Shown: in pieces, positions 24,636-37,159 of the stretch
How positions within the stretch are numbered: the stretch's first letter is position 1
How the letters are laid out: each line of letters opens with the position of its first letter
Assembly (NCBI GenBank): GCA_026874595.1
Contig: CM049317.1
Span: 31,482,901-31,546,900 of the forward strand
Source: Sipunculus nudus
Taxonomy: Eukaryota > Annelida > Sipuncula > Golfingiida > Sipunculidae
Reading direction: 5' to 3'
Length of the DNA stretch: 64,000 nt
Translations under genes and position numbers: made by a program
Notes under the pieces: model-generated
Seen by the model: only the letters and a program-made list of their open reading frames with translations
Databases searched by the model: none
Told to the model about the DNA's origin: nothing

Positions 24636-27400
24636 AATGTATTTATATACATATATCCATTTATATATTTCGGTTTAATGATCTTATATCTATATCCTAG
24701 CTTATGTAGTTAAAAACTATGAGGTTACCTAACCTGTACTGATAATTTAAGGGGTATTTCATTGACAAATTATTTCGTTGAACAACTTGACATTGTTCAT
24801 ATTCAGAAAAATAGAGATACATGTGGCACTGCTGCATTGCAATATGCTTTTTATAAAGGAAACTCAAGAAAAGATGGACTCACACTTCAGATATGTGCTT
24901 GCAGACCCCGGCTAGTGGTCACACAAAGAGTCTGTTGATAGAGTGTTCAGACTGCAGATTTGTGTCAGTTGACATGCATGTGTATATAACATTTTGTACG
25001 AGCTAAACTTGAAGTAAGTAAATAGAACGAATAAAATATGTAAATTAATCTGGGCACAAGTAAACATTTTAAAATAACTTAGAGTGTGAATGGCAGTGTA
25101 ATGATCTGAATAGGTGAAATAGTATAAAGATAATTGTATATAGGACATTTATATTTATAAATCACTTATTAACAAAATAACATTTGCAATGTAATGGAAT
25201 ACTGAATTAATGAGAATTACACTTTTTTTTACAGAACTGTATCCAAAAATGTTAACCAGGATTTTCTAAATTAATGGAATTATACAGTTGTTAATGTAGA
25301 TATTTAGCTCTATTTAAATATTTATCTATTCATACACAGTTTTTCTCATAGAGAGCAATAAAATGCAACTTAGCATTAATTTTTTTCAGTGATCGTTTTT
25401 AACTGTACCTCTCTAATTTTTTATTCCTTACAGATCTTACAGAAATAAACGTAAGTAAAGTTATTTCAATCTGATCCTGAATTTATAGGAACGATATCAT
25501 ATATCAAAGATAAATAAAATAATGCCAAAGACTTTGAAAATACAAAATGTTGGTCGTAATATTACCTCTAATTTCACAGTTATGGCTCTGATCTTCCCTT
25601 TTTAGTTGTACACACAGTAAATCTATGCCTTGTAACTCATTAAAACCTCATTAAGGCCTAATGTGTAAGCAGTTGAATTGTTGAGAATAGGACCAAGCTC
25701 TATCCCCCCCCCGACCCTAGGGAAAGTATCACATGCCCATCCTGTGACTCTTTCATACAAGCAGATTTCTACATGAAAAAAGGTGTTGGCTGACTTAAGT
25801 CTGTAGTGTGAGCCCGGCTTAATATGTATATGCAATATAATCACTTGACACTTGCATGATCACCACGATGTCTTCCATTAGGAGAAAATTTTATTGCGTG
25901 CTTCATAACTTTAATAAAAAAATTTGAATGTCTGTCTAACAAGATTTAGAACAGGCTATTTACAATTATTGTTATTCCTTTTATAGATGTCAAAACTGGT
26001 TGTTTAAACATGTCAATTGAAAGGTTTATTATATAATTCAGACTTTGAATTACATATTGCCTTAATATAAAGTTTACAAACATTTATTTTCCATGAGTTG
26101 TATAAATTGTTATTATAACTAATCGGGGCTCTCTCCATGGCTCAGATGCTGTCGTTTAGTAGTGGTAAAGGAAATTGGAGAATCCGGAGAAAACCACATG
26201 TCATGGATGGGTGTCGCAGGTTGACAGCTGAAACCCATAGTTATTAATGCATTTACAGGTGATTCAGTTTTCTGTCCCTGTCATTTTCTTTCCCCGTGCA
26301 AGTAGTCTTCTAACCATAAATCCCTGCTCAGTTTTCATGTTTAGTCTGAGTGCAGTTGTCAATGTGATGTTAATAGCTTTTTAATGTACTGTGTATAAAT
26401 TTAGTTAAAATTGTTGTCCCCTTCTTTCTATTTTCTGCTAAGCAAGAAGTTCTCATTCTTCCTTCCACAAGTCCTTTCTTATGCTCCAGTAACCACACAA
26501 CTCAAAGCGAAGCTGTAATGTATTTTGTGTCTTGGTGCATCAGGTGCATAGATAAACCCTGTGAAAGTCAGAGGACATCTTGCTTAATGAACAATGAACA
26601 ATGATAACCAAATCTCTACTAAAACTATTCAGTAGCATGTCACTGAAGTTACATATAATATTTCGGTTTGCATGACCTAACCAAAGCTACAAAACATTGG
26701 ATAAAGACATCGGAAGTATCCCTGTGATCTGTGAATGGCGGAATCCATGAAAACTGACTTCCACCACTTCAAACCTATGACAACATTCTTCAAACTCTGA
26801 TGCGATATTGGTGAGGCTGTTACAATTTTCCTTATTGCATTGTAGAGACACTGTTTTGCAGCCGCAGTAAAGAGCTTGACTGGATATTATTGTATTTCAT
26901 TATTACTATAATTCTTTCATTAACTTATGACATGCCCTGTGAATTTATTTGGTCTTAAAGTCAATCCTTTTATTGGCCTAATAATATTTCCTGTTTTCCT
27001 TTGTAAATATAGTACCCTGCTTGTGACACTTTCATCTTGGGAAAGCATGGTTGAGAACAGTAAATATTAAACATGGGTTTTTTTGTCTTCAAATATTGCA
27101 CCTTTGGACGGCCCCCCTGTCAGTAAGCATTGTACCTGTAGCAGCTCCTGGTCAAGCTAACAGCCAAGAAATTATTGAAATGACATTCACTGTACATATT
27201 CAATACAAAAGTTTGTTACAGATATTAAGTCATAGTTGTTTGTTCATGCGTGTATGAGAGTGCTGGACTTTTCTTTCGCATTCTCTTAATGTTTCAAATG
27301 AACCTGGCTATGGGTGGTGTATCTAGGAGTAGGGGCAGATATTGTAACGGTGATACACATCTGTTTTTATGTTTTATTTTCTGGGTGTAACGGGAGTTTG
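22900..27400. other. AT-rich DNA without a recognised gene
   Basis: Contains a TA microsatellite (24599-24633) and a C run near 25705. Frames are short and AT-driven. A segment near 26120-26235 is of mixed composition and begins with GGCTCTCTCCATGGCTCAG, but lacks a B box. Confidence 0.6.
24599..24633. repeat. (AT)n microsatellite
   Basis: About 17 uninterrupted AT units. Confidence 0.95.
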
Positions 27401-27479
27401 CACCACACCGCGGTTCGTGACATTTATAAATGGAACACTTAATAGAACTCGTTGACCTAGGTTAATAGCCTGGGTATTA

Positions 27480-28300
27480 AGGTTCTGATTTGCAAAAGTT
27501 TGTTGAAACTGAACCCGTTAGCTTAGAGAAAATAGTATGAGATAAAGCTGAACGCAAGGAACACTTAATTAAACGCGCGTCAAGACGCGATACGCCAGGA
27601 AGAGGTAGCTGACCGTAAACATGATAATAAAATGTTACAGATAAAGAAACAAATGCCTGACAAAGCACCCAATGATGTGAACAATCGGAAAGATCAACAA
27701 TTAGCACCTTTATCTCTCAGAAAATCCGCCATTTGATGAGAATCTTTTGGACTTTTATCTCAAACGTTTCGCAAAAGATGAATGGGCCATGATACTTAGT
27801 GCCTTGCTAAGGGGAAAGTAGTTAGACGTCTACACTCAGATCCCTTTCTATGATAAATTGAAATTAGCGGTTTTGCATAGTTTTGCTTTCCGAAAAGGAA
27901 TGAGGCATCTAGCCAATTTGCATCGCGATTACGAGGATTATATGACAACTGGGGAATATTGCAGGCATCCACCTCATATATCATCAAATGAGAGATTTGA
28001 TTCGAAGGAAACCGTTTATCACCTGCTGTTGCAAAGAAATATCAGTATTTCTCAGAGAAAGAAAATGTACTAGTTGAGACACTATTACAGAATTGGCTGA
28101 GCGTTCGAATGAGGCTGATGGGTATCACACTCACAATCTATGGGGCATGGGCAGAATCAGAGTCACTTTAAAGGCAACAATCTAAGTTAGAATACTTGCG
28201 CAGTCATCCTACATCAGGTTAGTCACCCATTCCGTTAAAGATAACTCTGAGCTCACTTGTCACTGTTGTAAACGTTCGGGGCACTATGCTCGTGATTGTC
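27480..28300 (+). pseudogene. gypsy gag remnant with CCHC zinc knuckle
   Basis: The leader (about 27480-27700) is rich in Lys, Glu and Arg. It is followed by ENPPFDENLLDFYLKRF and DEWAMILSALLRGK (near 27727-27820), which match the capsid start of gypsy gag (a charged FERY-type helix, then WAxxLSALLxGKAL). The zinc knuckle CHCCKRSGHYARDC lies at 28258-28299 and fits CX2CX4HX4C exactly. A TAG interrupts the LLRGK block, and further frameshifts separate the parts. Confidence 0.8.
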
Positions 28301-28589
28301 CTGAGAGAAATTTTTTTTTTCTGGAAAATAGTGTTCACTTGCTCAAGCATAGAAACAGACAATACACAAGGTAAAAAAAAAAAACACGACACAATAGCTG
28401 ACAGGGTAGCCAAAGCAGTCTTGAAGTTCATAGAGGAAGGATGTCCTTCAAGGTAAGTGTAATGATTGTAAAGGGTCGCGTAACTCCCCAGTGTGAGCAT
28501 AAACTTGATATTCTTAGTTAATCATGTCAGGAAGTTACATATAAGATCCTCCAAGGTCACGCATGTAGGACGTCAACGAGTGACGGCTA

Positions 28590-28990
28590 ATTATACAACA
28601 AACAGGTGACTGTGCTTTGTGATTCAAGGTGCACCAACGATGTTGTAAGAATGGAATTAGTTGAACCATTTTTCTGGTAATAAACAGACACGTGTCTTGA
28701 TTGAGGGCACCGTCCTTGAATTCCACTTGGCTCAGCTGAAAAACCTTCACCATATTACCTTGGAGTGGTAGAAGCACTCTGTATAGCAAAGCCAGTGTAT
28801 GACAACGTCATAGGAAACATACGTGGTGCTAGAGATGTCAATGATCCCGAACCAACATGGCGACCATCGATTCTTGGCAAAGATAAGCCCGTACCTGATG
28901 ACAGTCCGCATGTGGAGACTAGGACAGCAAAATCTAAAAAGAAAAACCTGTTGTGGATCTTGAAGTTAAAAGTTAACTCCCTCTGATTTC
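28590..28990 (+). pseudogene. gypsy aspartic protease remnant
   Basis: The active-site strand reads LCDSRCTNDVVRMEL, with Asp at 28621-28623. The usual triad is DSG or DTG, so the glycine is replaced by Arg, expected to be inactivating. The C-terminal part, VEALCIAKPVYDNVIGNIRG (from about 28767), matches the flap-distal end of gypsy proteases of this group (VEALC, then YDxxIGNIxGAR). A frameshift lies between the two parts. Confidence 0.8.
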
Positions 28991-28999
28991 TTAGCTGCA

Positions 29000-29750
29000 T
29001 AGACAGAAGATAACAGCTTAGCTCACTTATGGCAGAAAGCTAGGCTTCCACAGGAAGGTTGGTATCAAGTTCCACGTGAAAAACAATAACCTTTTTAGGG
29101 TTGCCTCTGGCAGATTAGCCACTGATAAGCCACGGCCACAGGTAGTTGTGCCCTCAAAATATAGGGCCGATATATTCAAATTGGCTAATCATGGATTGTC
29201 AGCTCATCCAACAAAGTATCTTTTAAATTTGTTGGACTCTTTCTAAGGGCAAAGTCACAAAGGTGTCACTAGACAATGTTAACCTCAAAGAAGAACCTTT
29301 CCATAGGGTTAATTTTGATCTCATAGGCCAAATAAAACCTGTATCAGTCAAGGATAAAAAAATACCTACTTACCCTCATTGACTATGCCACTTGGTACAC
29401 CGAGGATATGGCGTTGCCTAACATTGATTCTTAAAAATCATAACCGAGGCACTTGTTGGCATTTATTCAAGAATAGGAATCCCATTAGAAGTGTTGAGTG
29501 ACATGGGCACACCGTTCACGTCGGCCACCATGCGAGAGGTGAGTCGTTTGTTGTCTAACAGACAACTGTATACTACCACGTATCATCCCATGTGTATTTG
29601 GCTCATTGAGATTTTCCATTCCACATTAAAACTCTTTGCTGAACAACCATCCGTTCTGAACTCCGAGGGACTGGGACAGATACCTCAATGCTGTGCTCTT
29701 TGTTTATAGAAAAGCACCCCGAGAAAGTACCCAGTTCATTTGTTTTACCC
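29000..29750 (+). pseudogene. gypsy integrase remnant, DDE residues retained
   Basis: A decayed H2C2 N-terminal region (KYRADIFKLANHGLSAHPTK, near 29159-29218) runs into KVTKVSLDNVNLKEEPF with the WPG/Cys-Cys half missing, a deletion of perhaps 25 codons. The catalytic core follows: VNFDLIG with Asp at 29317-29319, VLSDMGTPFTS with Asp at 29500-29502, and WLIEIFHSTLK with Glu at 29608-29610. The last two are separated by exactly 35 residues. The longest open part is 29491-29709. Ends near the FVYRKAPRES block. Confidence 0.85.
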
Positions 29751-29759
29751 AACCCGGTC

Positions 29760-30230
29760 AATTTATATAACTTTTATGCAGCTGTGGTGTGTGCAGTCTC
29801 TTGATTGTATCAAATTTACTAAGAAAGACGACTGCTACCCTCACCCTCCGCCTGATAATTAGCTTTCCTGGAAAGTTTTGTTATACTGTTCCATTATAAT
29901 TTTTCACTAAGTGGTTTGTGGCAGACAAAATGCATCTCTGTACATTTGTTTGTGAATGTATACGAAATGTATGTATATTCCTGTACACTGCCGGGTGAGA
30001 GCGTAAGCCCTTTTCTGTGCTGCGGACATATTATTTTGTTCATTGACTGTCCATCTATTATGCTTTAGCGCGAGCATTTTGGTCTATGCAGCTTTACATG
30101 CAGAGTGACCTTTTTTTACGATGGACGTATACCTCTTGAAATCCCGATCACTGACTAAAAAGACCTTGCGGTCAGACCCTCTACATTAGTCAAAGTACAG
30201 CGGGCTCTGTCGAAAGCGAAAAGGGAAGTC
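29760..30230. other. Spacer between gypsy and LINE remnants
   Basis: No motif recognised. The expected downstream RT of a Gmr1-like element is not seen here. Confidence 0.5.
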
Positions 30231-30890
30231 TCAACATAGTTAGGGAATCTTTAAAACAAATACTCGACAGCTGCTTAGAACGTTTGGCTAAATTAAACAC
30301 CTTGTGCATAACATGGGGGTATTTTCCCCTTAAATTGGATAAAGGCCTGGTAACTATGCTACCTAATCCAGGCAAAAACAACAGATAAACAAACAACCTT
30401 TCGGCTTTTATAATATTCACATTCCTAGACAATAGACCGCCTGAGCTATGCGGACCGTTTTTTAATCAAGATCAGTCCAGATTTTGGCCCGTCAGATCTA
30501 CAACTGACCATATATGTAGACTCAGCCAATCTATTACATCCGGATTCAAACGCAGCAAATATGTGCTTGGCACATTTCCCGATGTTGAAAAAGTATTCGA
30601 CTGCATATGGTGTTATTTAAAACATGAAAGCACAAACAATCTAATTAGAATTTTCTCTTAATTCCTAAGAAACAGAATATTTAAAGTTAAAATTAAAGGC
30701 ACCCTCGCTAAAGAAAAAACATTAGAGGCAGGGAACCCCCTGGGTTCAGTGCTCAGCCCAGCAGTTGGCTTCTCCTATTGACACCATCTTGGAGTAAGAT
30801 TTTTCATCTCTGACCTCCTGGCCACGATAACCACCAATGGAGAGGCTATACCTCCTGATGCATATCAAGTGGGAGCTCAAGATATTTAAA
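30230..30890 (+). mobile_element. LINE reverse-transcriptase fragment (Jockey/CR1-like)
   Basis: The frame from about 30247 reads ESLKQILDSCLERLAKLN, followed by TWGYFPLKLDKGLVTMLPNP, an early RT block. RSTTDHICRLSQSITSGF follows near 30490. Motif A appears as FPDVEKVFD with its Asp at 30581-30583. Motif B appears as AGNPLGSVLSP at 30728-30760, with V-to-N and Q-to-L changes from AGVPQGSVLSP. No YADD follows; the sequence decays by about 30890. Stops and frameshifts make it a pseudogene. It is unrelated in detail to the L2-type LINE at 841. Confidence 0.8.
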
Positions 30891-33800
30891 CAGCAATCAT
30901 TCACCACACATCGCCCTGTCTCTGTGAATATACTAATTAAGTATAAATAGCACTGTTAATGAAACTACCACATAGATTTATAGAAAAGTCAGAGTATATA
31001 AAATCCGATGCTTTTGTCCATCTAAACTTGAAATTAAAGCTTAAAAAAATAACATTCAGATAGAGATGATACACTTATTCAAAAATCACTGGAATTTCAA
31101 GACTACTAATATATATAGATGAAAAAAGTAAATGTTTAAGTATCTATAAATTGTTTCATTAATATCCCCTATTTATACCAACAAGAAAAAAAATACACAC
31201 AAACATGTAGATAAAGAAACAAGTATAATGGGAAATTTATTTTTATTTAAACAAATAAAATTACAAAACCATTACCATAAAGATCATCTTTGTTAGCAAA
31301 ACAGTCACATACTCAAAACACATTTAAAACATAAAACAATCAGAGATAAATACAACTCAATAGAAAACCCATTCTAATAAATAACACACGTACTATAGAC
31401 ATAAGTTGGGTGACGCTGATTTCTTCCAGGAGCACCTTCCCATGTCAACAACGTGTCTAGGATAAAATAAACATGACACGCTTTACAAACAAACCTTAAA
31501 ACAGAGCATAAAATACATAACACATACGATATGAGATTACTCGTCAGTAGGATCATAACGTATCAATAACTTCCCAATAAAAATATAAATAAAAATCTCA
31601 ACAACAAATACTTCAATGTTTCATGAAAAAAACAAGACAACGACAACACACGAAACAAATCATTACGATAAAAACACGTGAAATATAGGGGCAACGCAGT
31701 TTTTTTTTCGAGGAGCGCCTTCAAGTCTCAACAACATATCTAGAATAAAATGAAATAAACATGAAACAGATAAAGGCATTAAGTACCACTATCATATCAA
31801 AGTTAATGAATAAAATACAACCAAAATACACATTACTAATTATAATAAATACGCACATTCTAGGCAAGGGGAGCACTTAATAGGGACAGAGAAACACAAG
31901 CGAACCCCGTCCCAAAAATAAAAAAAAAACAAGTAATTAATCCACAAAGAACCACAATAAAACGCCTATGTTAACATGGCCTGGAGCCAGTGTAAACACG
32001 AAATTCACGTCCAACATACACTCCAGCTTGTCACTTTTGACAGATCAAGGTCAAGTGGTCCATTCGGCACTCGCAAACACTGAATTTAACACACTCACAG
32101 TGAAACTCGAAAGCTTATCGCACACAAACAGCATATCCGTAGAGTAGGCATGCCATTCACTCAAAATAATATAAAAAATCACTGCCGGCATCAAAATTCA
32201 AATCACAAGTGGCCCGGACCAAAGGATTCCACATTTACGGACAAGCAGCAGTACCCAGTATTGATTATTCTCATTAGCGCTCTCTGATTGGCTGCCCACT
32301 GACAATCCCCCCTTCCGGCAAATCCCTGAAAATTCGCTCCACGATGGTCAGCATTTTTGTAAATTATTAAAAAAAAACTACTAAAAATAATTTAAAAAAT
32401 CTCTCATTAAATTACGTAAAACTCCCCAGAACCAATATCATTAAATTTAGCACAAAATTAGTAAAATTATCCCACATTTTTAATAAATTAGACAAAATTC
32501 AGCCAAAGACCCCATACCCCTAAAACAAGCGCCTACGTCACACTCCCATAACACAGAAGTATGATCATTCATATGCAGCAGTCGTATGTTGCGGCGAAAG
32601 TAGGCTATATATTATGCATAAAATTTAAGCTATATGCAGTTACATCACGTCAACAAGCCCGTACCGAGTATGTTGGTCGAGCTTCGGCCAGGCATTATTC
32701 CCTCAGACGAGCCTCGTCAGTATTTTAATAGCTCTTTGGGGAGCTAAGGACAAAAAGGACTCACTGAAAATTAGGCGACAGTTTTGAAGCTCGGTAATTA
32801 TCAGATGAACTCCCCACCATGAAATTACAACGGGTATTTAAGGTGATTTTAAAGATGAAAAAAAGTCAAAGTGAATATACTTTCGAAAGAGTGCATCATT
32901 GTTTGACAGATATCCCCCTCCATAAAACATAATTTTTAGTGTCAGTATTAATTCTACACCAACAGGAAAAATTAATTTTCTACAATTGGAATCACAGTCA
33001 TTTTGTATGACTGCCAACATTAAGATGTGTGCGTCTTTCCCAGCGATGCACATGAATCAGCTGAGCTTAGCATCTTTACTTTTTTGTCAAGCAGCGCATG
33101 ACAGCCCCAGTGGCACTATATGTTTACCGGCATCAATGGTGCTTTGTGGGTGCATGTGTGTCCCTGGGTAATTTGGAACAGATTTAATTAAAAATTAACA
33201 GTAAACGAATATTTTGATATTGTCAGTGATTACAGATTGGTTGAAAATTTTTCAGATACAGGTATTTCTAGCCAAGTCATTTTCTTTAAAACTTTAGAAA
33301 CGCAGTCAATAAGTATATATTCGTATAACAGTATATAGGTATATTCAGGCAAAGTGTACGGATGAGAGATGTTAGCACCTTCCTAGTTTCGGTCGATGGG
33401 TAATTTGTCTGTCGATGCCCGCCCGACACATGGGCGACGTGCCCCGAGCATACTTAGGCATGTAAAAAGTTATAAACATCATATCTCCTAGTACAAAGCA
33501 CGGACATGAGGGCTTCTTTAGCACCAAGGAATGCAGGGTGTTATGCTTCACCATCTGCCGATCGATCGGCTTCTGGCACTCTCTTGACCGATTATCTGTA
33601 GGTCCCTGCCGTCACTTACCTAGCCACAGTAATCACACAACGCATTACCCTTAAAAGAAAATTTTGTGACATCCATATAAGTAAATTTTGTGACCTTAAG
33701 ACACGTGAGCCTTTAGATGACTCTGTTTATCACTTAGGGAAAAGGGTTCAATAAGATACACGTATAATTAAGTTTGTTAAATTATTCTTGTTCATCAACA

Positions 33801-34040
33801 ACATAATCATATCTCAAATACTGCGATTGTACGCTAATAATTACTCATTCCTTTAAACATTACTGTGATAATACACACGCAGGTCATACAAAACCATCGA
33901 GAAAAAATGCAATTGACACAAACTTTTTTTACCTGCAATTTCTCAACAATTCATATTAATATCTTTCACCGCACTATAGCTACTGCACTTATTCGCAAAC
34001 ACCTTTATCTATCTCAAACAATTCATCATTAATACAAATT
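30890..34040. other. AT-rich DNA with one pair of diverged direct repeats
   Basis: 31408-31485 and 31688-31769 are related (shared CAACGTGTCTAG-like and GATAAAATAAACATGA-like blocks), spaced 280 bp apart. 31860-32560 is A/C-rich on the plus strand and includes CTCTGATTGGCTGCC near 32281, CCAAT-box-like on the opposite strand. This could be the LTR side of the antisense gypsy element to the right, but no LTR pair was found. No gene recognised. Confidence 0.45.
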
Positions 34041-34049
34041 CACCCCAAT

Positions 34050-34290
34050 TAATAATATCTGGCCAATGTATCAGCTATGACGTTATCCCTGCCTCTAACG
34101 TGTTACAATATGATATCATACTACAACAAACTCCAACTAAATAATCTTCTGTCCTAGTTCTTCATTTTGTTCACGAACATTGGATTGTGATCGGTATAAA
34201 CCACCAACGGATTCATAAGCTTAGATAAGTGCTAATAATTCTTCTTTCAATGGTTAATAAGTTTCTCTGATAGTTTTTCATTTTTTTTAG
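34050..34290 (-). pseudogene. Antisense gypsy RNase H remnant
   Basis: On the minus strand, LKEELLALI and AYESV (near 34205-34255) are followed by VVYTDHNPMFVNKMKN (near 34152-34203), RRLFSWSLL, and HVRGRDNVIADTLARYY (near 34053-34105). This is the C-terminal RNase H of Ty3/gypsy elements: the catalytic Asp lies in YTDHNP and the final Asp in GRDNVIAD. Three stops or frameshifts break it. No RT core was found on its 5' side (above 34340). It lies opposite to the gypsy at 27480-29750, so the two are separate insertions or were rearranged. Confidence 0.8.
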
Positions 34291-34489
34291 AATTAACAAA
34301 CAGGATTTTCACATTTACGAACCGGAATGGGCACGAGGGCATTCAGATTTTCCAAGGTTTTTGACTGAGTGTGCACACACACATTACAGGCAGCACCTAT
34401 ACATGATATGGAATATAGCAATGAAATATTGGCCTACAATAATGGAGATAAAAATCCTAGTATTAGTAGGCCATATATTGCCCTAAACC

Positions 34490-34507
34490 CCCCCCTCCCC
34501 CCCCCCC
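34490..34507. repeat. Poly-C run
   Basis: C-rich homopolymer interrupted by one T. Confidence 0.9.
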
Positions 34508-35429
34508 GGACTCTCAGAGTTAGAGTTTGCGCCACGTACCCTGGCGTTCGTTGCCATAACTAAAATATGCTGCCTTTGATTTTAAACGATGTAACTATGC
34601 CTATGTGCAACTCCCTTAATATTAACAACAGATAAACCAATGTTAATCTTCCATATTAACCTGGTGAACCTAAAATCAATTGGGTTCTACCCCCATAGGC
34701 CGGTCAGCTATTTGTGCGAGATGTAAAGTTTTGGATGAAAGAAGAAACGTTTGGCTTAAAATGCATCCACAATTATTTTAAATTAGTAGTCATTTGACCT
34801 TGACTCTGACCCTTCTCTGACTTCATAACCCTAATATCAAAAGGGTTCTTGTTTTAGCGATGGGTCATATATACTCAAGTTTAAAATCCTTAAGTCTATC
34901 TAAACTAGATTTATTATATTGAAGTAAATTTGTGGATTTGCGGACAGATTGAAAGACAAACAGACGGACGGACAGGGTGATTGCTACAGGGCACCCACTT
35001 ATGATCAATAAACTCACCAGGTTTCAGGACACTGGATGAAACCACAGCTGAGAAACTGACATGATCGCTGTAATTTGACGGTCTCAAAATAAAAATAAAA
35101 ATATTGAAAATATAGAAAAACAATACAGGTAGCCTCACCAGTTTTCAGTAAGTGACAAAGCTAGTCATGGTCAATATTTCAGGCAAGATTTATGCATTAA
35201 ATAACAAGATACGAGGGATTTGGCATCAACATTTTATTTTTTTTTAATATTTTTTTTTTGGTGGAGGTAACCACATCCATTTTTAATTGCTGACTTACCC
35301 AATTCTTAAACCTAAGTATTTACATCTGCAGAATGTCATTTTGGTTTGGGACGACGTTACAGGGTGGTAGCATTTGCTTCCTGTCATTTTATTTTATATC
35401 CTGATGTCATCGAGCCCCAGTGTCAACTG

Positions 35430-35695
35430 CACCTGTAGGTCTTGGGTGTGTATTCATACCCATTGCTTGGTCATAACACCGGGGAACCTCCCAATTAGTC
35501 CAGAAAATGTACTCGTTTGTAAGTGATACACGTCTGTGGGGTACAGCTTTCCCGTTAAGCCTGCAAAGCGTTCACCCTTTGGAGAGTTTGGGCCGACTGT
35601 GAATATCTCACATATGTGAACTCAGGACCTGTCAGCTCTGAGTCCTGTGATCAATCCCTGAGCCACAGAAACCGGTTTGAATCAGCATTATGAAT
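35430..35695 (-). mobile_element. Possible SINE-like repeat, minus strand
   Basis: Read on the minus strand, the unit starts with CTGTGGCTCAGGGATTGATC, an A-box-like sequence. About 45 bases later comes GAGTTCACATATG, a poor B box. The segment is richer in G and C than its surroundings and ends near a G run (35705-35718). No second copy is seen here, so the call is tentative. Confidence 0.3.
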
Positions 35696-35704
35696 TTTCG
35701 GCTC

Positions 35705-35718
35705 GGGGGGGGGGGGGG
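35705..35718. repeat. Poly-G run of 14
   Basis: Uninterrupted homopolymer. Confidence 0.95.
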
Positions 35719-36169
35719 TACTTTGTAAGCCATATAGCTCATGGGATATAGGTCGCAGTCACTTAATTTCAAGTTTCCAAAGATTTTTTTTGTGATTGAC
35801 CTCCCTGGTTTTTCCCTCAGCAGTTACAATTTGTGCCGCCAATGGACAGAGTGACATCTCTATACATCAGGTGACTTTTAGTCAGCCGAGCTAAAAAATT
35901 CAGCAACAAAAATGTGAAAAATGCTAAAAAAATCTACAGCTAGCAGATGCAATGAGTGAAGGCACTGGTCAGAAACTTGTTAAAGGCCTTTCAGACATTG
36001 TTCCTATGCAGACTGGTGGCTGCACTAAGCTTTTCCCCTTATAATTATAATATAGTCCACGCTGCCGTAATCAGATAAAAAAAAACTAGAAACCGGGTAG
36101 TCGACACGTGACTTTGTGTATCCACCGAAATCAGACTGGGACGGGTGAGTGAGGAATGGATTGAGTGGC

Positions 36170-37010
36170 AAGGGAAATAGAGTGAGATGTGTTGCATATT
36201 AGCATGAATGTCTGCCATGTATAAATTGAAGGTGGCGCTAACTGATATTTATAAAAGAAAGCTATCATAGATGTATACATATTAAAAATTTAAGGTGGAT
36301 AATTCAAACCACTGCTGAGATATGAGTGATTTTGACCCTAGGCAGATGAATAGATGGAAACCATGCAAAAATGGTTGTAAGTTGGGCCACCAATATAAGC
36401 TGTATAAGCTGTAGAGCTTGTAAGATCTAAACTCACGCAAAATATCAGGCCGATACGTCAAACCAGTCCTGAGATATTAACATGGATGTCTGCAGCCGAA
36501 ATGTGTAAGAAGGTAGCGCCACCTGGCATAAAATCCAGAGAGCTCCACAAGATGTATATGCATGCCAAATTGTAGGCAGATAAGTAAAACCACAGCCGAG
36601 ATTTACGTGATATTATTCGAAGGCAGACAAACAGAGGGACGCTGTGCAAAAATGGTTGCAGTTTTGCGTATGATAAAAACCTATGTAAGATCTATATTCA
36701 TGCAAAATTTCTGGCCGATACGTCTTATCAGTTTGGAGATATTAGCATGCATCACTGAGCCGTAAAGATAAATGTAGGTGGCGCCACCTGCCAAAAATAC
36801 AGAAACTTATCCAAGATGTACATACATGAGCAAACTTTATGCAGCTTAGTCAAACCACTGCCTTGATATGAGTGATGTATCTCACCACAGACAAACAGAT
36901 GGACGCTGTGCAAAAATGGTTGCAGGTTGCACCACCAGCTTGCGTATGATAAATAGTCATGATAGATCTATACACATGCATAATTTCAGGATAGGTCAAA
37001 CCGCGGCGGC
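36170..37010. repeat. Diverged tandem repeat, period 265-281 bp, three units
   Basis: The landmark GCAAAAATGGTTG recurs at 36365, 36646 and 36910. The landmark GGTGGCGC-like block recurs at 36231, 36512 and 36776. Both give spacings of 281 and 264. The units also share AAACCACTGC-GAGAT, GGCCGATACGTC and AGATCTA-ATGCA blocks. At 36776-36789 the block is a perfect 14-bp palindrome AGGTGGCGCCACCT. Short frames across it are not genes. Confidence 0.85.
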
Positions 37011-37159
37011 GGAACCCGGTCTAAAACATTGTTTTGGCGGAAACAACAATATTGCCATATATGTCATCAACAACAGTTGCGCTTTTCAGTTAACCGAAAT
37101 CTACCAAAAAAAAACTCATAACAAATATTTCCGAATGCTTCATATAACAAGGGTTTAAC

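Larger units (their letters stand above)
27480..29750 (+). mobile_element. Degenerate Ty3/gypsy retrotransposon, Gmr1-like order (gag, protease, integrase)
   Basis: In order along the plus strand: a charged coiled-coil leader, a gag capsid remnant, a CCHC zinc knuckle, an aspartic protease, a short H2C2 remnant and an integrase core. No reverse transcriptase or RNase H lies between protease and integrase. In standard gypsy elements RT comes before integrase; in Gmr1-like elements integrase comes first. The spacing here leaves no room for a lost RT unless it was removed cleanly. After the integrase (about 29750) the expected RT is absent. LTRs were not identified. Many stops and frameshifts. 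Confidence 0.8.

Noticed and set aside
26120-26235. Possible SINE starting CCATGGCTCAG
   Set aside because: No B box, no A tail and no second copy in the window.
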